The notes: generated by a model from the letters alone, not told the origin. A stretch of DNA of 64,000 nt from JBBQXY01 sp038209195 (GCA_038209195.1 JBBQXY010000006.1:15422-79421), one strand, 5' to 3'; shown: positions 8,052-17,250, numbered from the stretch's first letter. Translations and numbers: made by a program.

Positions 8052-11000
8052 TTACTCACCATTACTGTGTGGAGCAGACTCTTCGGAAGTTGAGAGTGGT
8101 AGGCATACAGTAAAGAGAGAGCCCTTTCCCTCCGTGCTTTCCACGGTGATGTTGCCACCGTGCTGGGCCACGATTTGCTGCGCGCTGCTTAGGCCGATGC
8201 CTGTACCTTTAATACTGCGCGTGACATTGGCAGCGCGATGGAATCGTTCAAAGATATAGGGGAGGTCAGCGGCGGGAATACCGATACCGTGATCTTGAAT
8301 AGCAATAACGGCTTGCGGAACGTTATCTACCTCCTGTTGCGAAATCCCTACTAGAATATCGTCTCCCTGGGGGCTATATTTGATCGCGTTCGAGATGAGA
8401 TTGGCGAACACGCGCTCAAGATGGGCGGTATCCCACTGCCCGACTAATGTTGCGCGGTTGGAGTGTAACAGGAGTTTGTGACGCATGGTTGTCTGTTGTT
8501 GGGCAGCGACCACCTGTCGCACGAGATCAACGACATCGGTTGGCTGAGGATCAAGGTCAAGATGCTGTCCCATTTGCAGACGCGCCATACTCAGCAATTC
8601 GTTAATTAACCGCGTCATTTTTGTCGAAGTTTCATCAATCCTGGCCAGCCCATCAATAAGTTGCTCAGTGTTGAGCACGTCGCCACGTTTTACCATGCGG
8701 CCTAGCAACTGAGCATAGCCTTTAATAGTGCCAACGGGATTTTTTAGATCATGCGAGACGAGGGAGAGCAATTCATCGCGCCCGTGGATGGCATCTTGTG
8801 CTTGCTGGTAAAGGTGAGCATTTTCGATAGCCACAGAAGCCATTTGGGCGATCTGTATGAGTATAGCCTCGTCCTCTGCTGTGAAATCACTACCGTCGTA
8901 TTTATCTGAGAGTTGGATCAGGCCCAGATTCTGTCCATTGCGCCCGATCAATGGCACAGCGAGCCAGCCGCGCATGGGTGGTCGCTCCTGTGCTTCTTTG
9001 CTAAAGCCAAGCCAGGCTGCGTGCCGCTCAAGCTCAGCTTGTGAAAGGCGTACTACTTTATTATTGTTGAAAACGACGCCATAGATGCCGGAACCATCAA
9101 TCTGTATTTCTGCATCGCGCCAGGAGGCATAGGTGTTGGAGAGGGAGATGGCGTTGATAGCCTGCGTCCAATTGCCTTGTGGAACCCTAGAGGTGATGCC
9201 CTGGTGTGCGCCGATAATTGCCCGCGCCTTGTCGGTTATAAGCCATAAAATCTCTTCACTGGAGAGCGTCGAGTTGATTGCTAGAGCAGCGTTCGCTAAT
9301 TTTTGCAAGCGGTCGGTATGTTGTTGGCTGCGCGCTGTTGCTTCATTACGCATTTGAGCGATTTCCAGGTGAGCTTTGACACGGGCCAGCAGTTCCCGTG
9401 CGGAAAATGGTTTGACTAGATAGTCATCCGCTCCCGCCTCTAGCCCCTCAATAGCTGCTTCCTCTCCGGCGCGGGCCGAAAGTAAGATAACGGGTACCGA
9501 TTGGGTGTGGGGATTCGAGCGTAATGCGTGGAGCAGTTGAAAGCCATCGAGTTCAGGCATCATCAGGTCACTGATGACCAGGTCTGGCTTCTGCTCGAAA
9601 GCTGCCGCCAGTGCCATGGCCCCGTTAGAAACAGCTTGTACGCTATAGCGAGTACTGAGCAGACGTTGCACGTAGTCACGCATATCGGCGTTGTCGTCCA
9701 CCAGCAGAATAGAGGCACCAGGTCTTTCCGTCGCTTCTTGGACTTCATTGGATGGTATCTCTGTATCAGAGACCGCTTGCTCTACATCCGCAGTTTCGAG
9801 TACAAGCTCACCAGTTGTACGCGTGTTGCTTTTAGGTAGCCAGCGCAGGGCATCCTCGATGAAAGGCGCGGCACCTATAGCGGTTGATTGCTCTGTCCGT
9901 GTTGTGCCGATACGGTCACTGGGGAGATGAGCAGAACCCAGTGGGATAGTGATGGTAAAGGTAGTTCCTTCGCCGAGAACACTTTCAACGTGTATAGTGC
10001 CGCTGTGTAGTTTGACCAACTCATTGACCAAGGCAAGACCAATGCCAGAGCCTTCGTGAGTGCGTGCTTTTGCTCCCCGAATACGGTGGAAACGCTCGAA
10101 AAGATGCGGCAACTCTTCCTGGGAGATACCTGTACCCGTATCACGGACGCTTAAGAGGACAGCAATGTCCTTCTGGTGCAGCGACACGGTGACCTGGCCC
10201 ATGAAAGTGAATTTAAAGGCGTTGGAGAGCAGGTTGAGCACGATTTTTTCCCACATGTCCCGGTCTATATAGACCAGTTCAGGTAGGGGTGAGCATTCGA
10301 CAACAAATTGTAGCCCTGCCTGTTCCATCGCGGAACGAAAGGCACTCGCCAGATCAGTAGTGAAGGCTGCCAGGTCTGTGGGTTCATAGATCGCCTCTGT
10401 GCGTCCGGCTTCAATGCGAGAAAAGTCGAGCAGCGTATTGACGAGTTTGAGCAAGCGTAAGCTGTTGCGTCTCACGATCTGTAAGCGTTCATATTGTAGT
10501 GGTGAAAGTGAGTCCTCGCCATCGACTAGAGCATCCTCAATAGGACCGAGCATGAGAGTGAGAGGAGTGCGGAATTCGTGACTGACATTGCTGAAAAAGG
10601 CTGTTTTCGCACGGTCGAGTTCGGCTAGCGCCTCTGCGCGAAGGTTTGCCTCATGGTATGCATTTGCCTTGCTTACCGATGTAGCGATCTGTTCGGCGGC
10701 AAGTTCGAAGAAATTGCGGTAGTCGTCGTCGAGTGCTCGCATGGGACTAATCCCTGCTATCAATATGCCATAAGGAGTAGGTAGCGCAGGGCGAGAGATG
10801 GGCAATACCAGCGCACAATGGGGCTGTGGGCCATCACTATAGACGTGAAACGGCTCAAAATGGATCGAGATATGTTCCACGATTACGGCTTGTTGTGTAT
10901 AGGCAACATGGGCGAGAGGCCATTGCTTACCGTTGGGTGCTTCAGTTTTCAAATCAACGTGTGTTGGACTGGCTGGGGTATTGCTATCGAGGCCAAATCT

Positions 11001-11681
11001 GCCAGCCAGCGTAGCTATTTTGCCATCCTCCTCCAATATGTATAGTAAGGCAAAGGGGATATCGGCAGCATTTTGCGACAGTATGCCAGCGGAAATAGAG
11101 CAAGCCTCGGCGGCAATTTTCGCCTCGGCGGCATATTCCGCGAGGTCATGGAGCATCAGCAAGCGACGTTCGCTCAATACCTGGCGTGTCGTTTCTGTAA
11201 CAGCAGTAAAGACCCCACCAATGCCGCCTGTTTCGTCACGTATAGGGCTGTAAGAGAAAGTGAAATAGCATTCCTCCGCGTAGCCATTGCGTTCGAGGGG
11301 CAGCATCTGATTATCTGACCAAGTGGCAGTACCGCTGTTTACAACGCCATGAAGCATAGGACCAATAATGTCCCAAATCTCTGGCCAGCACTCTTGACCC
11401 CTCTGACCCATTGCCTGTGGATGTTTGGTATCACCGAGTATCGGGCGGTAAGCATCGTTATAGAGCATGATAAGTTCGGGTCCCCACCAGATGAGCATGG
11501 GGAAACGAGAAGATAAACAAATACTGATCGTGGTACGTAAGCTCTGTGGCCAGTTCTCATGGGGACCAAGGGGCGTGTTTGACCAATCCAAGGAGCGCAT
11601 GAGCTGTCCCATTTCTCCCCCCCCAGCAAAGATATCACTGGTCGCAGAAATATCGGCCTCAGCGGATATGCCATCCATCAT
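8052..11681 (-). CDS. Hybrid sensor histidine kinase with two kinase cores
   Basis: 1209 aa cytoplasmic sensor with no clear membrane segment. Domains in order: PAS (about 15-170, with WNTPLG-like motif SLDWSNTPLGPHENWPQSL), GAF (about 175-345), first HisKA with FSNVSHEFRTPL (His near 368), first HATPase (NLLSNAFKFT, DTGTGISQEE, GSGIGLALV), receiver domain (SILLVDDNADMRDYV, phospho-acceptor Asp near 704 in DLVISDLMMPELDG, conserved KPF), second GAF (about 810-955), second HisKA with LVSHDLKNPVGTI (His near 976) and second HATPase (NLISNAIKYSPQ, DHGIGIP, GTGIGLSSA). It lies between the ATPase and permease genes of the osmoprotectant transporter, which suggests it senses or controls osmotic state. 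No DNA-binding response regulator is adjacent; its output partner is unknown. Confidence 0.93.
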   Translation of the reverse strand: MMDGISAEADISATSDIFAGGGEMGQLMRSLDWSNTPLGPHENWPQSLRTTISICLSSRFPMLIWWGPELIMLYNDAYRPILGDTKHPQAMGQRGQECWPEIWDIIGPMLHGVVNSGTATWSDNQMLPLERNGYAEECYFTFSYSPIRDETGGIGGVFTAVTETTRQVLSERRLLMLHDLAEYAAEAKIAAEACSISAGILSQNAADIPFALLYILEEDGKIATLAGRFGLDSNTPASPTHVDLKTEAPNGKQWPLAHVAYTQQAVIVEHISIHFEPFHVYSDGPQPHCALVLPISRPALPTPYGILIAGISPMRALDDDYRNFFELAAEQIATSVSKANAYHEANLRAEALAELDRAKTAFFSNVSHEFRTPLTLMLGPIEDALVDGEDSLSPLQYERLQIVRRNSLRLLKLVNTLLDFSRIEAGRTEAIYEPTDLAAFTTDLASAFRSAMEQAGLQFVVECSPLPELVYIDRDMWEKIVLNLLSNAFKFTFMGQVTVSLHQKDIAVLLSVRDTGTGISQEELPHLFERFHRIRGAKARTHEGSGIGLALVNELVKLHSGTIHVESVLGEGTTFTITIPLGSAHLPSDRIGTTRTEQSTAIGAAPFIEDALRWLPKSNTRTTGELVLETADVEQAVSDTEIPSNEVQEATERPGASILLVDDNADMRDYVQRLLSTRYSVQAVSNGAMALAAAFEQKPDLVISDLMMPELDGFQLLHALRSNPHTQSVPVILLSARAGEEAAIEGLEAGADDYLVKPFSARELLARVKAHLEIAQMRNEATARSQQHTDRLQKLANAALAINSTLSSEEILWLITDKARAIIGAHQGITSRVPQGNWTQAINAISLSNTYASWRDAEIQIDGSGIYGVVFNNNKVVRLSQAELERHAAWLGFSKEAQERPPMRGWLAVPLIGRNGQNLGLIQLSDKYDGSDFTAEDEAILIQIAQMASVAIENAHLYQQAQDAIHGRDELLSLVSHDLKNPVGTIKGYAQLLGRMVKRGDVLNTEQLIDGLARIDETSTKMTRLINELLSMARLQMGQHLDLDPQPTDVVDLVRQVVAAQQQTTMRHKLLLHSNRATLVGQWDTAHLERVFANLISNAIKYSPQGDDILVGISQQEVDNVPQAVIAIQDHGIGIPAADLPYIFERFHRAANVTRSIKGTGIGLSSAQQIVAQHGGNITVESTEGKGSLFTVCLPLSTSEESAPHSNGE

Positions 11682-11749
11682 CGCGTCTCCTGACGGTAGA
11701 GTCCTGCCATTCTTCTCATCTTCGCATAATATATGAGTTTATAGAATAA

Positions 11750-11767
11750 TTCCACCGCCAGGTGGAA
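11750..11767. promoter_or_regulatory. 7-bp inverted repeat upstream of the hybrid kinase
   Basis: TTCCACC, GCCA, GGTGGAA is a perfect dyad about 70-85 bp upstream of the kinase start. AT-rich sequence containing TATATT/TATTAT lies between it and the gene, so it could sit near the -35 region of a kinase promoter. No convincing -35 was found. Confidence 0.35.
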
Positions 11768-11953
11768 CTGTTCTCACTATCTTATGGTAAGAAAAACTAT
11801 GATAATAGGCGATTTTTTGCACTAAATCTATCTAGTACGCCTTTTCTATCTTGTATATTAATTGATAAGGTTGGAAATGTCAAACACAACAACAGGTGGG
11901 AAACTGTCAAAAGTTCTCTTCCTTGTACTCCTACATTGAGATTTTTGCGTTTC

Positions 11954-12970
11954 TTATCTTTTGGCGACTTCTTCACTCGTTTCAGTGCGGCGGAAGCGAG
12001 TAATTTCACGATTAATGCTGCTCAGTGTGACGTAGCCAACTGGTTCCTGGGTCTCTTCATCAAAAACCACTAGCTTGCTGCTATTGCTCTCGATTAACGA
12101 GAGCATAACTTGTAGCAAGGTCGCGCTGGATGAGCACCGTGGCTCATTCGCTGAAGCAGAGGTAAGGTTATTGTACTCGTTGTCCAGGGCCGTGGTGACC
12201 GGGAGATATTCCAATTGGCGCAGCATATTATCCGCGCCGACTAGCTTACGCACAAAGTCGTTGACAGGATGGGCCAGCAAGTCGATGGGAGTGCCAAGTT
12301 GTACCAGTTTGCCTTCGGAAAGGACAGCTATCTGGTCGCCGAGGCGAAAGGCCTCTTCAACGTCGTGGGTGACAAAAAGAATCGTTTTGTGCATGGTGCG
12401 GCGGATGCGCAGCAGTTCGTCCTGCATTCGTTCGCGTGTAATGGCGTCTAGCGCGCCAAAGGGTTCATCCATCAGCAGAATATCGGGGTCGGTAGAGAGT
12501 GCGCGTGCCAGCCCGACGCGTTGTTGTTGACCACCCGACAATTGGCGGGGGAAGCGACGGCGATATTCAGCAGGGTTCAGCCCGACCAGTTCGAGCAGTT
12601 CGTCAACACGCGCGGTCATCCGTTGCTTGGACCAACCAGAAATTTCGGCGGTAATGCGGATATTTTCGGCGATGTTCAGGTGGGGGAATAGCCCTGCTTG
12701 CTGAATAACGTACCCGATACGACGGCGCAGCGTAATGGGGTTTTCCTCTAAAATATTATGACCGTCGAACAAAATCCTGCCGGAAGTAGGCTCGATGAGC
12801 CGATTGACCATGCGTAATAGGGTGGTTTTGCCCGAACCGGATGTCCCCAGCAGCATACAAATAGAGCTTGCTTCCGTGCTTCCTTTGACTTCAAACGATA
12901 CTGCATCAACGGCAGGTTTACTAGCCCCAGGATATTCTTTCGTCACTTTGTCAAACGTGATCGTCTCCAC
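11954..12970 (-). CDS. Osmoprotectant ABC transporter ATP-binding protein (OpuCA-like)
   Basis: 338 aa ATPase that powers the betaine/choline importer. Walker A GTSGSGKTTLLRMVNRL (about 42-58), Q-loop VIQQAGLFPH, signature LSGGQQQRVGLARAL, Walker B ILLMDEPFGALD and switch His in FVTHDVEEA are all present. After about residue 240 there is a C-terminal extension with a CBS-like half domain (CSSSATLLQVMLSLIES, SKLVVFDEETQEPVGYVTL); CBS domains sense ionic strength in OpuA/OpuC ATPases. Only one CBS-like unit is apparent instead of a pair. Translation starts at GTG 12970 behind GAGAGGAG, nine bases away. First gene of the operon, with a near-consensus promoter upstream. Confidence 0.93.
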   Translation of the reverse strand: METITFDKVTKEYPGASKPAVDAVSFEVKGSTEASSICMLLGTSGSGKTTLLRMVNRLIEPTSGRILFDGHNILEENPITLRRRIGYVIQQAGLFPHLNIAENIRITAEISGWSKQRMTARVDELLELVGLNPAEYRRRFPRQLSGGQQQRVGLARALSTDPDILLMDEPFGALDAITRERMQDELLRIRRTMHKTILFVTHDVEEAFRLGDQIAVLSEGKLVQLGTPIDLLAHPVNDFVRKLVGADNMLRQLEYLPVTTALDNEYNNLTSASANEPRCSSSATLLQVMLSLIESNSSKLVVFDEETQEPVGYVTLSSINREITRFRRTETSEEVAKR

Positions 12971-13026
12971 TCGTTGACGCTCCTCTCAATTAGGCGCAAA
13001 GTGTTGCGCTCCTACAAGTTTCAGCC

Positions 13027-13055
13027 ATTATATGCAATAACCCTGGTAATTGCAA
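13027..13055 (-). promoter_or_regulatory. Promoter of the osmoprotectant operon
   Basis: On the minus strand, -35 TTGCAA (13055-13050), 17-bp spacer, -10 TATAAT (13032-13027). The leader carries a small hairpin, GCGCAA/TTGCGC (12994-13009), just before the ribosome binding site of the ATPase gene. Confidence 0.75.
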
Positions 13056-13192
13056 AAAAAATTCCCGTTCTGAGAAACCCGGCAAATGCTGATTTTTGCC
13101 AAAACGTAAAAATCCCCCAAGCCCCTCAGTGTTCACGTTAATCATTGTATATCATTGTATTGTATTGCGTTTATTTTGAGTTGGAGAGCCAC

Positions 13193-15610
13193 ATGCAGCG
13201 TAAAATTGTACACAAGCTTGGTATAGCGTTTGTCGTACTTGTAGTGGTTGGCATCAGTGCCTTTAGTATTAACATCATTGCCCAGGCCAGACAGGCAGCT
13301 CGTGTTCCTGTTCAAGGGCAAACGGTCCCACTGCTGAGCCACGCCCAATTACTCGGTGCTGCCAACGGAGCGCAGCCACTAAACCTCTCAATCGGGTTGC
13401 ACCCACGCAACCAACCAGAACTGGATAATCTTTTACACAATCTTTATGATCCCAGTTCAGCCATGTTTCATCGTTTTCTGACACCGCAAGAGTTTTCCGA
13501 TGAATTCGGCCCGACGGTAGATCAACAACAGCAAGTCGTAAGCTATTTACGCGGTCAGGGTCTAACCGTCACTAGTATTTCCCCGAATGGTCTATTGATC
13601 GACGCGAATGCGTCAGTAACGCAAGCCCAATCTGCTTTTCAGGTGGTCATTAATAACTACAAACTGGGTGCAAACACGTTCTATGCCAATGCCAGTGCGC
13701 CGACGATTCCATCCATACTTTCAGCTCTTATTGCCTCTATCGGCGGTCTCGATAACAGTGTCAAAATGCACCCACTCTCACACCTCATGAACCCAAAAAG
13801 TGGGAAGCCTGGGCTGGGGATGCGCCTCTCTCATGCTCTGCCTAATGCCACGGCTGGCTACACCCCCACTAACCTGGTGGGTGCCTACGACGCGGCTCCA
13901 TTACAGCAAGCGGGTGTGCTGGGCAATAACCAGACCGTAGCTGTCTTTGAGTTGGATGGCTACCAGAGTAGCGATGTTACGCAGTACCTGCAAACATATA
14001 ACCTGGGTACGCCCAACATCAGCAATGTGCTGGTGGATGGTACCACTGGTGCTGCTGGTGCAGGTGCCATCGAGGTCGAACTGGACATGGAGGTGGTAGC
14101 CGCCATGGCTCCAAAGGCAAACCAAATTGTCTATGAGGGGCCAAACAGCACACAAGGCGTCAACGATACCTACAATAAAATTGTCACCGACAACAAAGCG
14201 CAGATTACCACCATTAGTTGGGGCGAGTGTGAGTCAGCTTCCGGTGCTGCCGAATTACAAACGCTCGATACCATTTTCAAACAAGGTGCCGCGCAGGGTA
14301 TCGCCATGTATGCCGCAGCCGGTGACTCCGGAGCGTATGACTGCAATGATACCAATCTGGCGGTTGATTCTCCTGCTGGCGATCCCAATATTACTGCCGT
14401 TGGTGGCACCAACTTACAATTGAGTGGTAGCGCGTATGGTTCCGAGTCGATTTGGAGTAATCCCACCGACACCCAGCGCAGTCCGCAAGGCTCTGGCGGT
14501 GGCGGCGGTCTCAGCAACACCTTCGCCCAGCCAAGCTGGCAGACGGGTACTGGCGTAAAAAACCAGTACAGCAACGGCAACCGCGAAGTACCAGATGTTT
14601 CAGCGGATGCTGATCCCGCGAGCGGCTATTCGGTCTATTGCACTGTTTCGGCATCGGGCTGCTCCTCTAGCGGCTGGATTGTCGTTGGAGGCACCAGCGC
14701 GGCTGCTCCTCTCTGGGCGGGTAGTACCGCGCTGATCAATGAGTACTTGCAAAAGCAAGGAAAGTCTCGTATGGGTTTTGCCAATCCGGTCCTCTATGGC
14801 CTGTTCAATGGACAAGAGCAGTATCCACCTTTCCACGATGTCACCAGCGGGAACAACCTGTTTTACCCGGCTACTACTGGGTATGACATGGCTTCCGGTA
14901 TAGGCTCGCCGGATATCTACAATATCGCACGCGATATCGCGGGTGGTGGTGTCCCAAATCCAACCCCGACCCCCAGCCCAACCAGTACGCCCACACCGGG
15001 TCCAACCAGTACGCCCACACCGGGTCCAACAGCTACTGATACCCCGACACCGAATCCAACCAATACACCAACACCAGTCCCGACCACGAATCCAACCAAT
15101 ACGCCGACACCGCAACCTCCACCTCCGGGCGGTTCATTGCTCCAGAATGGCGGCTTCGAGCAAGGTGTCGACCCCTGGCAGGAAACATCGGGTTCGGGCT
15201 ACGAGCTCATCGACACGACGAATCCACATAGCGGCAATTACAGTGCCTACCTCTGTGGCTATAGCAGTTGTAACGATAGCATCAGTCAGAGCTTCACGGT
15301 GCCCAGTGGCGCATCAAATATTACGGTCAGCTACTGGTGGTTTGGAGATACAAGCCGTACAGCCCAGTCCTGCCGCGATAGCATGACCGTGAATCTGGTA
15401 AATAGTAGTGGGAAGGTGATCGGCAAATTGCAGCGTTCGTGCAACACCAATGCCAACCAAACTTGGCAGCAAGTGACCTTTAATGCAACGAATGTGTTGT
15501 CCAGCTACGCGGGCCAAACCGTGACATTGGTCTTCAATGCACGCACCGCCAGCAGTTTCAGCGTGACAACCGCGTTCTTTGTCGATGATGTGGCGGTTTC
15601 AGCTTCCTAG
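13193..15610 (+). CDS. Secreted sedolisin (S53, pro-kumamolisin type) with C-terminal beta domain
   Basis: Serine-carboxyl protease active outside the cell at acid pH. Start chosen at ATG 13193 (GGAGAG seven bases upstream), giving 805 aa with a signal peptide (IAFVVLVVVGISAFSIN). An activation pro-domain covers about 45-190 (FHRFLTPQEFSDEFGPT). The catalytic domain shows Glu294/Asp298 in AIEVELDMEVV, oxyanion Asp378 in AAAGDSGAYDC and nucleophile Ser502 in VVGGTSAAAPLWAG. A Pro-Thr linker of PTPTPGPTSTP-type repeats (about 590-645) joins a C-terminal jelly-roll-like domain (LLQNGGFEQGVDPW) that may bind carbohydrate or the cell surface. It ends at a palindrome shared with the convergent cupredoxin gene. 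Confidence 0.93.
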   Translation: MQRKIVHKLGIAFVVLVVVGISAFSINIIAQARQAARVPVQGQTVPLLSHAQLLGAANGAQPLNLSIGLHPRNQPELDNLLHNLYDPSSAMFHRFLTPQEFSDEFGPTVDQQQQVVSYLRGQGLTVTSISPNGLLIDANASVTQAQSAFQVVINNYKLGANTFYANASAPTIPSILSALIASIGGLDNSVKMHPLSHLMNPKSGKPGLGMRLSHALPNATAGYTPTNLVGAYDAAPLQQAGVLGNNQTVAVFELDGYQSSDVTQYLQTYNLGTPNISNVLVDGTTGAAGAGAIEVELDMEVVAAMAPKANQIVYEGPNSTQGVNDTYNKIVTDNKAQITTISWGECESASGAAELQTLDTIFKQGAAQGIAMYAAAGDSGAYDCNDTNLAVDSPAGDPNITAVGGTNLQLSGSAYGSESIWSNPTDTQRSPQGSGGGGGLSNTFAQPSWQTGTGVKNQYSNGNREVPDVSADADPASGYSVYCTVSASGCSSSGWIVVGGTSAAAPLWAGSTALINEYLQKQGKSRMGFANPVLYGLFNGQEQYPPFHDVTSGNNLFYPATTGYDMASGIGSPDIYNIARDIAGGGVPNPTPTPSPTSTPTPGPTSTPTPGPTATDTPTPNPTNTPTPVPTTNPTNTPTPQPPPPGGSLLQNGGFEQGVDPWQETSGSGYELIDTTNPHSGNYSAYLCGYSSCNDSISQSFTVPSGASNITVSYWWFGDTSRTAQSCRDSMTVNLVNSSGKVIGKLQRSCNTNANQTWQQVTFNATNVLSSYAGQTVTLVFNARTASSFSVTTAFFVDDVAVSAS

Positions 15611-15627
15611 GGTACTTTAGATAGCAT

Positions 15628-15676
15628 GAGGGTGATTTCCTGGATGACTTTTAAAGTCATCCAGGAAATCACCCTC
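15628..15676. terminator. 49-nt perfect palindrome between convergent genes
   Basis: 24-nt arms (15628-15651 and 15653-15676) are exactly complementary about one central T. It sits 18 bp after the sedolisin stop and 6 bp before the end of the cupredoxin gene on the other strand, so it could terminate both. No long T-tract. Confidence 0.8.
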
Positions 15677-15681
15677 GTGAC

Positions 15682-16092
15682 TTATCCCACCACCACCGTC
15701 AAATTCATCCCTGGATGAACAGTGCAGAAGATGTGGTAGGTACCAGCCGTCGTAAATGGGCCTACCTCGTGCGTATCGTTCCCCGTAAAAGTTTGGTTGA
15801 CGATGGGTGCGCCGCTCTCCTTTTTGAGGATGGGCGTGTTATTCGTCCAGGTGCCATTCTGAATGATGTGGATTGTGCCCGTGTCATCAATAAGATTGAG
15901 CGAAGTGCCTTTTTGAATAGTGACCGTGGACTGCACAAAATTACTATCGCTCATGTGTACATCGTTGCCATTACCAGCGCTATTGTTCCCCCCGCTACTA
16001 CTTAAGCTATTACAGGCGGCTATTACTACAGTCAGCAAACCTAAAATTATAAAAGTTGCTACAAGCTTTTTCATGCTATCTTTCTTTCTCAT
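15682..16092 (-). CDS. Cupredoxin-like lipoprotein
   Basis: Up to 136 aa; the second ATG (16074), preceded by AGAAAGAAAG, is an equally good start. Lipoprotein signal with lipobox VIAAC, then a Gly/Asn/Ser-rich spacer and a single plastocyanin/azurin-like domain. Type-1 copper ligands are recognisable: one His in GTIHIIQNG, and Cys, His and Met in the loop FCTVHPGMNLTV. Expected to be a small electron carrier tethered outside the membrane. No partner oxidase lies nearby; the neighbours are the sedolisin (convergent) and the proS leader (divergent). Confidence 0.88.
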   Translation of the reverse strand: MRKKDSMKKLVATFIILGLLTVVIAACNSLSSSGGNNSAGNGNDVHMSDSNFVQSTVTIQKGTSLNLIDDTGTIHIIQNGTWTNNTPILKKESGAPIVNQTFTGNDTHEVGPFTTAGTYHIFCTVHPGMNLTVVVG

Positions 16093-16156
16093 TCACCAAA
16101 TATGCTCAAAGCAGACAATCCTGTCCGCTCTATGCATATCATATAGTCGGTAATCT

Positions 16157-16186
16157 ACCTGAAGAGATATCAGGGATTTACCTGAT
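16157..16186. promoter_or_regulatory. ACCTGA/TCAGG dyads upstream of the cupredoxin gene
   Basis: ACCTGA (16157), ATCAGG (16169-16174) and CCTGAT (16181-16186) form one perfect inverted repeat (ATCAGG-N6-CCTGAT) and one direct repeat. On the minus strand a possible -10 (TATGAT, 16143-16138) lies downstream, which places the dyads over the -35 region. Candidate operator only. Confidence 0.35.
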
Positions 16187-16205
16187 GTGCTAACCTCAAT
16201 CATAC

Positions 16206-16234
16206 TTGACAATGCACAAACATTGGTGTATTCT
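16206..16234 (+). promoter_or_regulatory. Promoter of the T-box leader and proS operon
   Basis: TTGACA (16206-16211), 17-bp spacer, TATTCT (16229-16234): near-consensus. Transcription should start near 16241 and give a leader of about 290 nt before the terminator. Confidence 0.85.
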
Positions 16235-16240
16235 GGATAC

Positions 16241-16531
16241 AACCAATAAAAGATGGACAGCGCATTGATTAGGAACAGTAAGCGATGGCGTAGTCGAATA
16301 GCGAGCCGGGAGAGTGCAAGCCGGTAGACGATTACCACGTTGAACCCACCTGAGAGCGTCAGGACGTAAAAAACTGACCGGAAGACTTCACCGTTATTAG
16401 AAGAAGCGGTTAGCAATAAAGGTGGCAACACCCGGCTAAACTGCGTGAGCGGAATTGTGTCGTGAGGCGCAATTCAAAGAAGGTGGCACCACGGGTAACA
16501 ATCTCGTCCTTTGTAGAGGGCGAGTTTTTTT
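16241..16531 (+). promoter_or_regulatory. T-box riboswitch leader, proline specifier
   Basis: Leader RNA that reads the charging of tRNA-Pro and controls read-through into the B3/4 protein and proS. Stem I shows GAGCCGGGAGAGTGCAAGC and the specifier region GAA-CCC-ACC-TGAGAG, with codon CCC (Pro) at 16345-16347 followed by the usual A. The T-box sequence AAGGTGGCACCACGG (about 16480-16494) would pair with the tRNA acceptor end. The terminator CTCGTCCT (16503-16510) with AGGGCGAG (16517-16524) and seven T follows. A second T-box-like string, AAAGGTGGCAACACCC, lies at about 16418-16433. Confidence 0.92.
16503..16531 (+). terminator. T-box regulated terminator
   Basis: CTCGTCCT pairs with AGGGCGAG (one G-U pair), six-base loop, then TTTTTTT. 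It is mutually exclusive with the T-box antiterminator immediately upstream. Confidence 0.9.
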
Positions 16532-16578
16532 ATGGTCTTTTTGGCTCACGTCACGACACGACATGCAAGGATTGAGGT

Positions 16579-17250
16579 ATGCGATTACAACTGGATGAAA
16601 GCTTAAAAACACGTATCCCAGGTGTCACCTTTGGTATGGTGACGATACAGGGGGTGACAGTGCGTGCGCGCGACGAGCGGCTCTGGCAGCAGGTGGAGAC
16701 GCTGTGCCAGCAACAGAGCCGTGACTTTGCACTGGAAAAGCTCGCGGAATATGCCCAGATAGCTTCAGTTCGTGGCCTACAAAAGTCATTTGGGTTTGAC
16801 CCGACGCGCTATCGCCCCTCTTCGGAGGCTCTATTGCGACGAGTGCTGAAGGGGCTGGGTCTCTATCAAATCAATACGGCGGTGGATGTGAACAACCTCT
16901 GTTCATTGGAGTTTCTTTTACCGATGTGCATTTACGACCTGCGCAACGTTGAAGGGCAGATCGTCGTGCGCGTCGGGGAGCCTGGCGAAGAGTATCCTGG
17001 CATTGGGCGGCAGGTGTTCCAGATCGCCCATAAGGTCATTATCGCCGATGACCACGGCATTATGGGCAGTACCGTTGCCGATTCGGAACGCACCAAGGTG
17101 ACAACGACAACAATGGATATTCTCCTGGCGATTTACGCGCCTGCCGGAAAAGAGCCGCGCCTGATCCAGGAATACGTAGCCCTTGCCGGCCAACGAATGG
17201 TCGAGTTTAATGGCGGTCAGGTAAGCGATGTGCTTGCGCTGACGGTGTAG
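16579..17250 (+). CDS. B3/4-domain protein (PheT-like tRNA editing/binding domain)
   Basis: 223 aa stand-alone B3/B4 domain, the fold used by the beta chain of phenylalanyl-tRNA synthetase to clear mischarged tRNA. Family features are visible: a central VDVNNLCSLEFLLPMCIYDL, then the strand GQIVVRVGEPGEEYPGIG and a C-terminal DSERTKVTTTTMDILLAIYAP. It is the first gene behind the proline T-box and ends 21-24 bp before proS, so both are made when tRNA-Pro is uncharged. That context suggests quality control of tRNA-Pro or another tRNA charged by a stressed synthetase; the substrate is inference. Confidence 0.88.
   Translation: MRLQLDESLKTRIPGVTFGMVTIQGVTVRARDERLWQQVETLCQQQSRDFALEKLAEYAQIASVRGLQKSFGFDPTRYRPSSEALLRRVLKGLGLYQINTAVDVNNLCSLEFLLPMCIYDLRNVEGQIVVRVGEPGEEYPGIGRQVFQIAHKVIIADDHGIMGSTVADSERTKVTTTTMDILLAIYAPAGKEPRLIQEYVALAGQRMVEFNGGQVSDVLALTV

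Noticed and set aside
16093..16431. 112-codon minus-strand frame over the proS leader
   Set aside because: It overlaps the T-box promoter and stem I antisense, has no SD or recognisable domain, and is a chance frame.
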